Part shown: positions 46,982 through 54,645 of the stretch, piece by piece
How positions within the stretch are numbered: the first letter of the stretch is position 1
How the letters are laid out: every line of letters begins with the position of its first letter
DNA from: Desulfosporosinus orientis DSM 765
GTDB taxonomy: Bacteria > Bacillota > Desulfitobacteriia > Desulfitobacteriales > Desulfitobacteriaceae
NCBI RefSeq assembly: GCF_000235605.1
Contig: NC_016584.1
Span: 2,096,001 to 2,160,000 of the forward strand
Reading direction: 5' to 3'
DNA: 64,000 nt
Notes under the pieces: generated by a model
Told to the model about the DNA's origin: nothing
Databases searched by the model: none
What the model saw: the letters and a program-made list of their open reading frames with translations, nothing else
Made by a program: the position numbers and the translations under genes

Positions 46982-48013
46982 ATGTATAGTTTTAAAGATG
47001 ATTACAGCGAAGGAGCTCATCCCAGAATCCTCAATGCCTTAATAGAAACCAATCTCAAGCAGGTAACGGGATATGGGGAAGATGAGTACAGCCTGGAAGC
47101 AATTCAGTTAATAAAAAGAAAAATGAACAGTCCCCAGGTGCATGTTCACCTGATGTGTGGGGGTACACAAACCAATTTGACGGTTATATCAGCCTTCTTG
47201 AGACCTCATGAAGCGGCTGTGGCAGCAAATTCTGGACATATTTTAGTCCATGAAACCGGCGCTATTGAAGGGACCGGGCATAAAGTGCTTGCTTGTGAAG
47301 TAAAGGACGGCAAACTGACACCCGAGGATATCCATGCCGTGCTCGAAGCTCATACCGACGAGCATATGGTTAAGCCCAAACTGGTCTATATCTCCAATCC
47401 CACGGAAATTGGTTCAATCTATATCAAGTCGGAGCTTGAGGCTTTGAGTAGGTTTTGTCAAGAAAACAAGCTTTTCTTGTACGTGGACGGGGCACGGCTG
47501 GGGTCAGCCCTTTGCTCTGACGAGAATGATCTGGAATTAAGTGACCTGCCCCGTCTGGTGGATGCCTTCTATATCGGCGGCACGAAAAATGGGGCATTGC
47601 TGGGAGAAGCACTGGTGATTTGCCGGGATTCGCTTAATGAAGATTTCCGCTATCATATTAAGCAAAAAGGGGGCTTGCTGGCCAAAGGAAGGGTTCTCGG
47701 CCTGCAGTTTCTGGAACTCTTTAAAGATAATTTATACTTTGAGCTGGCTAAACATGCCAACGAAATGGCAGGGTTGCTGAAGACGGAATTGGAAAGAGCC
47801 GGATTTGGTTTCTTCACCCATTCACCCTCAAATCAGATATTTCCCATTTTGCCGGACAAGCTTATCGCCAAGCTCCGGGAAAACTACGAATTTTATACCT
47901 GGGCAAAAATGGACGATACTCATTCGGCCATTCGCCTTGTGACCTCCTGGGCTACTGAAAAAGAGGCTGTCCTGGGCTTTTGCCAAGATTTGCAAAACTA
48001 CTGTAAGGATTAG
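46982..48013 (+). CDS. Low-specificity L-threonine aldolase family protein
   Basis: This PLP enzyme cleaves L-threonine to glycine and acetaldehyde. The 343 residues start with the family-typical MYSFKDDYSEGAHPRIL, and contain LMCGGTQTNLT, ETGAIEGTGHKV, LYVDGARLGSAL and the PLP-lysine region YIGGTKNGAL (about 199-208). ATG 46982 matches the family start and is preferred over the in-frame TTG at 46973, which lies too close to AAAGGGG. It is 35 bases after rlmN and ends at a strong convergent terminator. Confidence 0.9.
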   Translation: MYSFKDDYSEGAHPRILNALIETNLKQVTGYGEDEYSLEAIQLIKRKMNSPQVHVHLMCGGTQTNLTVISAFLRPHEAAVAANSGHILVHETGAIEGTGHKVLACEVKDGKLTPEDIHAVLEAHTDEHMVKPKLVYISNPTEIGSIYIKSELEALSRFCQENKLFLYVDGARLGSALCSDENDLELSDLPRLVDAFYIGGTKNGALLGEALVICRDSLNEDFRYHIKQKGGLLAKGRVLGLQFLELFKDNLYFELAKHANEMAGLLKTELERAGFGFFTHSPSNQIFPILPDKLIAKLRENYEFYTWAKMDDTHSAIRLVTSWATEKEAVLGFCQDLQNYCKD

Positions 48014-48059
48014 GAATGCCTTGTCAATAAGTATTTCTGAATATTAACAGATAGAAAAT

Positions 48060-48127
48060 ATCCTCATGAGAGGAAGTTAGTCCTGGAGGTTATCGGACTA
48101 AACAAACTTCTTCTCATGAGGATTTTT
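48060..48127. terminator. Long bidirectional terminator hairpin
   Basis: Outer arms ATCCTCATGAGA (48060-48071) and its complement (48112-48123), with inner TTAGTCC/GGACTAA pairing, form a long stem ending in TTTTTAG. It separates the convergent threonine aldolase and alkyl-sulfatase-like genes. Confidence 0.88.
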
Positions 48128-48140
48128 AGTCTTGTCAAGA

Positions 48141-49421
48141 TCAGATGCCGGAGAGCAGCTCCTTGGCACAGGTCAGGTAATAATGACGGCCGTTGGCGCT
48201 GGTTTCCATTTTGCCGAGGCCCATAAGTCCCTGGGCTTTGTATTGTTTGGCCTGTTGATTGCTGCTGTCTGCCGCGATAAGCAGGTCGGCAAGCTCAATG
48301 CCCCATTGATAGTCTTTGCTGTCCAGGGCTTGCTTAATGGCGGAGAGAACGGAGTCCTGGCCGCCCATCAGAGCGATGGTTTTTTGAGCCCGGGATTTAG
48401 GGGGCAGGGGATTCAGGTGGGTGGGATTGCCGTCAAACCAACCCACATAGCCTGTATAGATTCCCCGCACCGACCAGGCTACAGTTCCGTAATACTCACC
48501 CAGGTAAGGCAGGCTGGCCCATTTTTCAGGCAGTTTAACAGCCTCGGCGACTTCATCCATAGACAATCCTTGATTCATGCCTTTCAGGGTTTCCCTGAGA
48601 ACATAGTCTATAGCATCCCGAAAATTCGTGAGGGTTTTCCGGACGGCTGGGGCACCCAAGATAGGCTGAGTATGACCGGGGAGGAGATATTCTGCCTGAT
48701 AGGCTCTTAAATTGTCCAGAGTGTCTACCCAAGCGCTGATATCCCGGTACTGGCCTCCTCGGATGGGATAGAGATTAGGCCAGCAGCCATAGTAATTGTC
48801 GCCGCAGCAAAGTACTTTATGAGACGGAATCCAGACAAGGAGCTGGTCGTCCGATTCACCGGGAGCGGCGGCAAGTTCCAAGGTAACGCCGTCAATATCC
48901 CGCAGAACTTTTTCTTCCCGGTAAACCGTGGTGGGAGGCAGAAAGCTGTATTGCCCTTCCCCTTGGGTCTTGCCTTCACGGATACCGATCCCTTGGGAGA
49001 TATTTTCTTCATCACTGAGAGAGTAACCGAATTGCTTATTGCCCCGCTCCAGAAAGACTTCATTCAGGGCATCCGTGCGGCCTAAGACCGGCTTGCAGGG
49101 AGCAAAGGCAATGATTTCCGGCCGGCTGTCTGCAAAGGCACCGGCGCCCCCGCGATGATCAGGATGTCCGTGGGTATAGATGATTGTCTTAACCGGTTTA
49201 TCCGTATACCCGGCAATCAGGGACTTTAGTTTTTGGGCACGGTAGTCGCTGTCAAGAGTATCGATGAGTATAACTGAGCTCTCGCTGATGATAAAACTGG
49301 CATTGCTGTGCCCGTAACCCATGACATGATAAATTATTCCGGGAATGATTTCCGTTACTTGCCGGGGGTATGCCCTGGCAGTGAAGTCTTTCAGCATTTG
49401 TTCGCCATTGGTTTGCAGCAT
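48141..49421 (-). CDS. Alkyl-sulfatase-like metallo-beta-lactamase-fold hydrolase
   Basis: The 426-residue protein has the metal motif TIIYTHGHPDHRGG (about 81-94), ESDDQLLVW, and a C-terminal alkyl-sulfatase dimerisation domain (YVGWFDGNPTHLNPLPP, about 320-336). Class III alkyl sulfatases such as SdsA1 are about 650 residues with a further SCP2-like domain; that domain is absent here. ATG 49421 follows GGAAAGGTG. It lies downstream of a MarR regulator on the same strand, which probably controls it. Confidence 0.85.
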   Translation of the reverse strand: MLQTNGEQMLKDFTARAYPRQVTEIIPGIIYHVMGYGHSNASFIISESSVILIDTLDSDYRAQKLKSLIAGYTDKPVKTIIYTHGHPDHRGGAGAFADSRPEIIAFAPCKPVLGRTDALNEVFLERGNKQFGYSLSDEENISQGIGIREGKTQGEGQYSFLPPTTVYREEKVLRDIDGVTLELAAAPGESDDQLLVWIPSHKVLCCGDNYYGCWPNLYPIRGGQYRDISAWVDTLDNLRAYQAEYLLPGHTQPILGAPAVRKTLTNFRDAIDYVLRETLKGMNQGLSMDEVAEAVKLPEKWASLPYLGEYYGTVAWSVRGIYTGYVGWFDGNPTHLNPLPPKSRAQKTIALMGGQDSVLSAIKQALDSKDYQWGIELADLLIAADSSNQQAKQYKAQGLMGLGKMETSANGRHYYLTCAKELLSGI

Positions 49422-49486
49422 AAAAACACACCTTTCCAAAACACTTTTATGGAGATGGTTTTATGTAAAACTATTTGCCCAAAAAT

Positions 49487-49903
49487 TTAAAACTTAATTC
49501 TTTGCAGCATTTTTAAAAGCAGGGTTTGCTCTTCCAGTGTGAAATCATCATATACTTTGGCTAATAAGCACTTTGAAATTTCTTCAAATACGGGACGCAG
49601 CTCTTGTCCTTTCTCAGTAATGGCGATATTGTAGACCCTAGCATCCTCTAAATCCGGAGTTTTAGAGATATAGCCTAATTCCACCAGCTTATTGACCAAG
49701 ACAGTTACTGTGGATTTGTCTCTATCGATTAATTTAGCCAGCTGCTGCATAGTAAGGGACTCGTATTTATAGAGATTAAAGAGAATATCGCCGTGAGAGG
49801 GAGCAATACCCAAAATGTTATGTTTTTTTAGTTGGTTTTCTAGAAATTTATCGGCCTCACGATGGATAAAGCCGATTAAACTGATAATATGTTTTTCATT
49901 CAT
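49487..49903 (-). CDS. MarR-family transcriptional regulator
   Basis: This is a 138-residue winged-helix regulator. It has an N-terminal dimerisation helix, then SLTMQQLAKLIDRDKSTVTV and LVNKLVELGYISKTPDLEDAR (about 52-93), which is the MarR recognition helix and wing with the DxR motif. It is 65 bases upstream of the alkyl-sulfatase-like gene and probably heads its transcript. The ligand is unknown. Confidence 0.9.
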   Translation of the reverse strand: MNEKHIISLIGFIHREADKFLENQLKKHNILGIAPSHGDILFNLYKYESLTMQQLAKLIDRDKSTVTVLVNKLVELGYISKTPDLEDARVYNIAITEKGQELRPVFEEISKCLLAKVYDDFTLEEQTLLLKMLQRIKF

Positions 49904-50424
49904 AGGGGTATTTTAGTTTTATATAAGACTATTGTCAAGGATTTTTAGCATTTTCGTTGAGAAGAACGGGATTCAGATATTTAAGGGGTTAACAGAGGGA
50001 TTGGGTATTCTGTGGTAGAATTCTGGATAATGGGATGGAACCATACCCACAGTTGAGTCCATGTACAATTGGTTAGATGTGAAGAAAGGCGGGTATATAT
50101 GTTTATGAAGTTATAGGCAGATGGGACGATACTCATGATTCTGCACACTCATTCCGAATAGAAGTAAAGTAGAGATGCTCTGGTTACTTTTTCATAATAT
50201 TTACAAAGGTTTTTTCATCTTTATCAAGAATACTGATTCAAATATTTATAGAAGGAGGTGAGTTGAAAGTTCTTCATTTTCCAAATCGGTTTAGATAATT
50301 GGTTTAAAACGGGAAGTACATCACCATAAGCAAATGGTATTCCTTGTTAAGGAAAGTTTGTCTGGTTGCTCTAAAATTTATAGTTAAAGCAAGATTAAAA
50401 TTTTTCAAGAAGAAGGCGCATTAA
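49904..50424. other. 520-base intergenic region without a recognisable gene
   Basis: It lies between the divergent marR-like gene and the TauE/SafE exporter. An AGGAGGTGA ribosome-like site at 50252-50260 is followed by only an 11-codon frame starting with TTG (50263), a possible leader peptide but not supported further. No RNA family, repeat or terminator was recognised. The promoters of both neighbours must lie here. Confidence 0.5.
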
Positions 50425-51180
50425 ATGGGTTTCATGCATGTATTTGATTTATCAATGTGGCAGTGGGTCTGGGTAATTATAGCTGCATTCCTGGTTGGGT
50501 TCTCCAAAACGGGAATCAGCGGTTTTTTAATGCCGGTTATACCCATTGTTGCTTCCGTATTCGGCGGGAAGGAGTCCACAGGTATTATATTGCCCTTGCT
50601 AATTGTCGGGGATGCCTTTGCCTTATATTATTACCAGCGTCACGCGGAATGGAGCAATATTAAAAGACTTTTGCCCTGGACCTTCGTAGGGCTGATCCTG
50701 GGAGTTATCACGGGAAGCTACGTCAATGACAAGCAATTCAAGATGTTCATTGCTATCTCAGTAATCCTCTGTCTCATTATCTTAATTTATATGGAGAAAA
50801 AAGGAGAGAACTTTAAGGTTCCCAAGGGTGCCTGGTTTTACGCTGGTATGGGAGCCCTGAGTGGTTTTACTTCAATGATCGGCAACGCTGCAGGCTCTAT
50901 ATTCAGCGTTTACTTACTGGCTATGGATTTCAAGAAGAATGGTTTTATGGGGACAACGGCCTGGTTCTTTTTTATTGTTAATTTAACGAAAGTGCCCTTA
51001 CAGGTTTTCTTCTGGCATAATATTTCCTTTAAAAACTTGGGCCTGACTCTGGCTATGGTCCCGGCAATTGCTATTGGTGCCTTGTTAGGGGCTGTTATCA
51101 TTAAGAGGGTCAATGAAAAACAATTTCGCGTTTTGATTATCGTCATGACAGCAGCAGCTGCCGTAAGACTGTTAATTTAA
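50425..51180 (+). CDS. TauE/SafE (TSUP) family sulfite/anion exporter
   Basis: This 251-residue membrane protein has about eight helices. FLVGFSKTGISGFLMPVIPI near the N-terminus and GALSGFTSMIGNAAGSIFS (about 152-170) are the two symmetric TSUP signatures. Family members move sulfite, sulfoacetate or other organic anions across the membrane. It is monocistronic, with a terminator at 51231. The substrate is unknown. Confidence 0.87.
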   Translation: MGFMHVFDLSMWQWVWVIIAAFLVGFSKTGISGFLMPVIPIVASVFGGKESTGIILPLLIVGDAFALYYYQRHAEWSNIKRLLPWTFVGLILGVITGSYVNDKQFKMFIAISVILCLIILIYMEKKGENFKVPKGAWFYAGMGALSGFTSMIGNAAGSIFSVYLLAMDFKKNGFMGTTAWFFFIVNLTKVPLQVFFWHNISFKNLGLTLAMVPAIAIGALLGAVIIKRVNEKQFRVLIIVMTAAAAVRLLI

Positions 51181-51230
51181 AGGGGACATCCTGGCGACAA
51201 TTCAGGCATATTACAGCTGCCTTTGCCAAA

Positions 51231-51271
51231 CAATAGACATTTAGAAAAATATCTAAATGTCTATTGTTTTT
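51231..51271 (+). terminator. Terminator of the TauE/SafE gene, containing an operator-like palindrome
   Basis: Arms of 15 perfect bases, CAATAGACATTTAGA (51231-51245) with 51252-51266, have a 6-base loop and then TTTTTAT. The inner ATTTAGA-N6-TCTAAAT is the same palindrome as at 51294-51315. Confidence 0.85.
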
Positions 51272-51293
51272 ATATCCCAAATACAGTAAAATA

Positions 51294-51315
51294 CATTTAG
51301 AAATACATCTAAATG
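51294..51315. promoter_or_regulatory. Probable SdpR operator
   Basis: CATTTAGA-N6-TCTAAATG is a perfect 8-bp-arm palindrome 14 bases before the sdpR start. ArsR-family repressors bind such sites. The inner seven bases of each arm are repeated in the palindrome at 51231-51266. Confidence 0.7.
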
Positions 51316-51328
51316 AGGGGGGATCAAG

Positions 51329-51607
51329 ATGGGTTTTCAGGAATCCTTGAAGGCAATGTCCGACAAGACAAGGCGAGAGATACTGAATCTGCTTAAGGAT
51401 GGGGATATGACTGCCGGTGATATTGCCGCCCATTTTGCCATGACCCAGGCAACCGTATCCCACCATCTCTCCGTATTAAAGGAGGGGGGGCTGGTTTCAG
51501 ACCGGCGTAATGGCAAGTTTATTGTCTATGAGCTGAATACCTCGATTATTGAGGAAATTATGGCTTGGCTTATTGAATTAAAAGGCAAAGGAGATAATGA
51601 AGGATGA
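51329..51607 (+). CDS. sdpR: SdpR-type ArsR-family autorepressor
   Basis: This is a 92-residue winged helix. KAMSDKTRREILNLLKDGDM (about 8-27) and the recognition helix ATVSHHLSVLKEGGLVSDRR (about 46-65) are typical of ArsR proteins; no metal-binding cysteines are present, as in SdpR. In Bacillus, SdpR represses sdpRI and is titrated to the membrane by SdpI when toxin is present. It overlaps sdpI by 4 bases. GAGGGGGGA precedes the ATG. Confidence 0.88.
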   Translation: MGFQESLKAMSDKTRREILNLLKDGDMTAGDIAAHFAMTQATVSHHLSVLKEGGLVSDRRNGKFIVYELNTSIIEEIMAWLIELKGKGDNEG

Positions 51608-52251
51608 AAAATGAAAAGATCTTCTTGAGATTAATGTGGATCATCGCCTTGCTTCCCTTCCTCATTACAATCGCAGTTTATGGCAGGCTGCCCCAAGAGA
51701 TTCCTATGCACTGGAATATCCATGGTGAGATTGATGCCTGGTATCCTAAATTCCCCTGGGCCTTTCTGATGCCTTTAACGGGATTGGGAATTCCCTTGCT
51801 GGTCAGTGTCTTGGCAAAGATTGATCCCAAAAAGGAAAACTATGGCCGCTTTAAAGAGACCTATGTGATTATCCGTTTTATTTTGGTCGCCTTTTTTGCC
51901 GTTATGCAATTCGTTGTGATTGCCACCAGTTTAGGTGCAACCTTCATTAAGGTTGACACTATGATTAAACTTATGATTGGTATTCTCTTCATTGTGTTAG
52001 GAAATTTAATGCCAAAGTTTAAGCAAAATTATTTTATGGGCATTAAGACACCCTGGACTTTGGCGGATGAGACGGTTTGGGCCAAAACTCATCGTCATGG
52101 AGGCTTTGTCTGGTTTGCGGCAGGTTTCATAATGAGTGTTTTAGCCTTCTTGCCTGGCCTTATAACAGCCGGTATTTATTTTGGCTTAGTTTTGGTGGTT
52201 GCTCTTGAACCCATTATTTACTCATGGTTAAAGTATAAAGAACTTCATTAA
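51604..52251 (+). CDS. sdpI: SdpI-family immunity/signal membrane protein
   Basis: This 215-residue, six-helix membrane protein has the DUF1648 start (LPQEIPMHWNIHGEIDAWYP, about 29-48) and the SdpI-family segment NLMPKFKQNYFMGIKTPWTL (about 137-156). In Bacillus it gives immunity to the SdpC toxin and sequesters SdpR. No sdpABC toxin genes are visible nearby, so this is an orphan immunity/sensing unit. Confidence 0.9.
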   Translation: MKNEKIFLRLMWIIALLPFLITIAVYGRLPQEIPMHWNIHGEIDAWYPKFPWAFLMPLTGLGIPLLVSVLAKIDPKKENYGRFKETYVIIRFILVAFFAVMQFVVIATSLGATFIKVDTMIKLMIGILFIVLGNLMPKFKQNYFMGIKTPWTLADETVWAKTHRHGGFVWFAAGFIMSVLAFLPGLITAGIYFGLVLVVALEPIIYSWLKYKELH

Positions 52252-52270
52252 GAAAGTGCCAGCTTTATCC

Positions 52271-52327
52271 GGGGCATGTCCCAAATTAGTCACTGGTGAC
52301 CAATTTGGGGCGTGCCCTGATTTTATG
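52271..52327 (+). terminator. Long hairpin terminator after sdpI
   Basis: GGGGCATGTCCCAAATTAGT (52271-52290) folds back on CAATTTGGGGCGTGCCC, with GTCAC/GTGAC at the tip, and is followed by TGATTTTATG. Confidence 0.85.
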
Positions 52328-52425
52328 GAGAGGGTGTTTACAGGACTGGATAAGAAATTTATATAGCAGTTAGGTCATTCGATGATATAATGTAAGTTGT
52401 GGAAATTTAATCAAGGAGTTCAGTC

Positions 52426-53799
52426 ATGAAAGATAGTTTCAGCCGCCTACGCAGTATCCTGACCTTTGGCATAGCCATTATTTTTTTGAGCAACCTGTTT
52501 GTCAAATCAGATTTCCTTCAAGATCTAAATTTAGTGATGATGCTGGTTGTGATTTTCCTTAGTTTTTTGGTAGTCTCGGGGACTACTTTAATCATCGGCT
52601 CTATGTTGTTTCTCTTAAGCATCATTCTCTTTTTAAGTTATGGAGCTCCCTTAAGTATTTGGCTGCAGGCATTGCAGGAGAATATTTATCTGGTGGTTAT
52701 GTTTGCCCTGGTGCCATTATTGGGAATTCCCATCCGCCATGGCGGCTACTTTGAGGCTTTGCGGGGGTTGTTCCAGCGCTATGTGTACAATGACAGCCGT
52801 TTTTACCTCCTGGTCAGCTTCGTTTCAGCCTTTGTGGGGGTTTTGGTCAATTTGGCCGTTGTTCCCTTGGTACTGCAAATAAGTCAGGCCAGCAGCAAAA
52901 GTTCAAATCGAAAACTGCTGAGTTCAGCTATCGTTCGTGGTTTTGCCACCTGCACAATTTGGGCACCGACAACAGCTGCCATTGCTCTTGTGGTTCAATT
53001 AAGCGGAGCTAGCTGGCTTACATTTTCCCCCTTTGCAGTTTTATGCGGGGTTATTGCCGGTTTAACCGGTTACTTTTTAACAATGTATGAGGAAAAAAAG
53101 GCTGGGAATGACCCTTTGGCAGCCGGTGAAGAGCCGGCAGGTGAATTTGATCCTGGCAAAGTCATCGAATTGAGCATTTTTAGTATTATCCTAATCGCAG
53201 CCATTGCCGTTCTTTCCTTTGTCACCGGGATACACACTATTGTTGTGGTTTCCTTAGCCTCCATAATTTATCCTATCGCCTGGCTGGGGATCATCGGGAA
53301 ATTGCAGATCTTAGTTCGGGAGTTTAAGATTTATTTTAATGAAAGTCTTCCCAAATTACAAAATGAGATTATCTTATTTATGGGGGCAGGCTTATTTGCC
53401 ACAAGCATTAGTTACTCTCATTTGGGCAGCTATGTTTCCCTGTTTTTATCCTATGTGGTGGGAAATAATGCCTTTTTGCTGGCCATCGTTATTATTCTCT
53501 GCATTCTTCTCTTATCAGCGTTAGGGGTTCATCCCATTATTCCCGTCACGATTGTTGGCGGAACCATCAAAGCCGCAGCTTATGGTGTAACTCCTACCTA
53601 TCTGGCCCTTGTTTTGGCGATCAGCTGGTCCATGGGAATTTCTATTTCCCCGTCTTCGGCAACGGTTATCGCCTTATCCGGATTGACGGGGCAATCTCCT
53701 ATTCAGGTAGGGCCCCGCTGGAACGGCAGGTATGTCTTAATTTCTTCCGGGATTATGCTGCTGGCCTTGACCCTTTTTCGCTTCATTGGCATTTTATAA
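52426..53799 (+). CDS. Uncharacterised polytopic permease (ion-transporter-like)
   Basis: This 457-residue protein has about 11-12 hydrophobic helices. Two glycine/serine/proline-rich stretches may be re-entrant loops: FATCTIWAPTTAAIALVVQL (about 173-192) and SMGISISPSSATVIALSGLT (about 403-422). Their symmetric placement resembles the ion-transporter superfamily of dicarboxylate/anion carriers, but no specific family was recognised. It stands alone, with a TATAAT box at 52386-52391. Confidence 0.65.
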   Translation: MKDSFSRLRSILTFGIAIIFLSNLFVKSDFLQDLNLVMMLVVIFLSFLVVSGTTLIIGSMLFLLSIILFLSYGAPLSIWLQALQENIYLVVMFALVPLLGIPIRHGGYFEALRGLFQRYVYNDSRFYLLVSFVSAFVGVLVNLAVVPLVLQISQASSKSSNRKLLSSAIVRGFATCTIWAPTTAAIALVVQLSGASWLTFSPFAVLCGVIAGLTGYFLTMYEEKKAGNDPLAAGEEPAGEFDPGKVIELSIFSIILIAAIAVLSFVTGIHTIVVVSLASIIYPIAWLGIIGKLQILVREFKIYFNESLPKLQNEIILFMGAGLFATSISYSHLGSYVSLFLSYVVGNNAFLLAIVIILCILLLSALGVHPIIPVTIVGGTIKAAAYGVTPTYLALVLAISWSMGISISPSSATVIALSGLTGQSPIQVGPRWNGRYVLISSGIMLLALTLFRFIGIL

Positions 53800-53902
53800 A
53801 GTAGAGTTTTCTTTCCCCCTTAAATTGAACTGGAAGTTCGTATAGATAATTGCAGCTATGGTCGAATGTCAGGTAAACAATGCTTAGGATAGTGGGGGAA
53901 CT

Positions 53903-54229
53903 ATGGAAGGATATCATCAAGAAGGCAGCTTAACTCCTCGTCATCAGATGGCTTTTGCGTCTTTAAATAAAATCACCTTTTACAGTGACTACAGCAACAG
54001 TGTCAGTCTGGACAACATACAGCTTTTTCTGGAGAAAGAAGCGTGTGCAACCATTGGAAAACTGAAAAGGACATCATATTTTCACAAGGGGATCATTAAA
54101 AGGATGATTTCAGATATCAATGGTTCAGAAGGAATTATCTATTTTGAAGTTATTTTATCCTCAAAAGTAAATCGCAGCTCCCTTGCAGAAGTTGTATCAT
54201 GTTTAAATAAGCTTCTTATCTCTGCCTGA
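53903..54229 (+). CDS. Uncharacterised 108-residue protein
   Basis: The protein was not recognised. It is soluble, with alternating helix and strand prediction (SLDNIQLFLEKEACATIGKL and GIIYFEVILSSKVNRSSLAE). The ribosome site GGGGGA is close to the ATG. It is monocistronic with a strong terminator directly behind it. Confidence 0.6.
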   Translation: MEGYHQEGSLTPRHQMAFASLNKITFYSDYSNSVSLDNIQLFLEKEACATIGKLKRTSYFHKGIIKRMISDINGSEGIIYFEVILSSKVNRSSLAEVVSCLNKLLISA

Positions 54230-54243
54230 TAATCAAGGGCAGT

Positions 54244-54291
54244 AAAAGCCGGTGCAGAATGACTTGAATAAGTCTTGCACCGGCTTTTATT
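54244..54291 (+). terminator. Terminator of the 108-residue gene
   Basis: A 13-bp stem AAAAGCCGGTGCA (54244-54256) with 54276-54288 has an inner GACTT/AAGTC hairpin and a TTTTAT end. Confidence 0.9.
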
Positions 54292-54322
54292 TAAATGGGT
54301 GGCTTAAAAAGCTTGAGTTTAA

Positions 54323-54412
54323 TTAAAGTTTACGCAGGGATTCCTCTTCGTAAGGCCATAACCAATTTCCGAAAAAAACTAAGAACTCCCAAAACGAACG
54401 AATAATACCCAT
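54323..54412 (-). CDS. Candidate 29-residue small membrane protein
   Basis: This short minus-strand ORF has a strong ribosome site (AGGAAAGGAG, 7 bases ahead of ATG). It reads MGIIRSFWEFLVFFGNWLWP followed by YEEESLRKL, a single amphipathic or membrane helix rich in aromatic residues with a charged tail. It is transcribed divergently from hcp and shares the control region that contains a CRP/FNR-type palindrome. No family was recognised; expression is unproven. Confidence 0.55.
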   Translation of the reverse strand: MGIIRSFWEFLVFFGNWLWPYEEESLRKL

Positions 54413-54521
54413 GGCGATTCTCCTTTCCTATTAAAACAATAAAAATATCTGATAATTCTGACTTATATTTATAGATTAATCTTATCTGGTTGGACTGAAG
54501 CTGTCAATAGCAAAGGAGTGA

Positions 54522-54539
54522 GTGTGACATTTATCACAC
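54522..54539. promoter_or_regulatory. CRP/FNR-type palindrome upstream of hcp
   Basis: GTGTGA-CATTTA-TCACAC is a perfect 6-bp-arm palindrome of the TGTGA-N6-TCACA class bound by CRP/FNR-family regulators. HcpR regulators, which control hcp in many anaerobes, recognise sites of this class. It lies 107 bases before the hcp start. A partial site (TGTGATCAC) follows at 54552-54560. Confidence 0.75.
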
Positions 54540-54645
54540 CGATAGTATCATTGTGATCACGGTCCGAAAACCTGAATTGCCTTAAACTAACCTTAGTCAA
54601 AGGGAACACACAAATTTTTAAATAAAGGTTAGGAGGAAACAAATA

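Noticed and set aside
50251-50297. Leader peptide after AGGAGGTGA in the intergenic region before the TauE/SafE gene
   Set aside because: Only 11 codons with no attenuator hairpin or regulatory residue bias; too little to call a gene.
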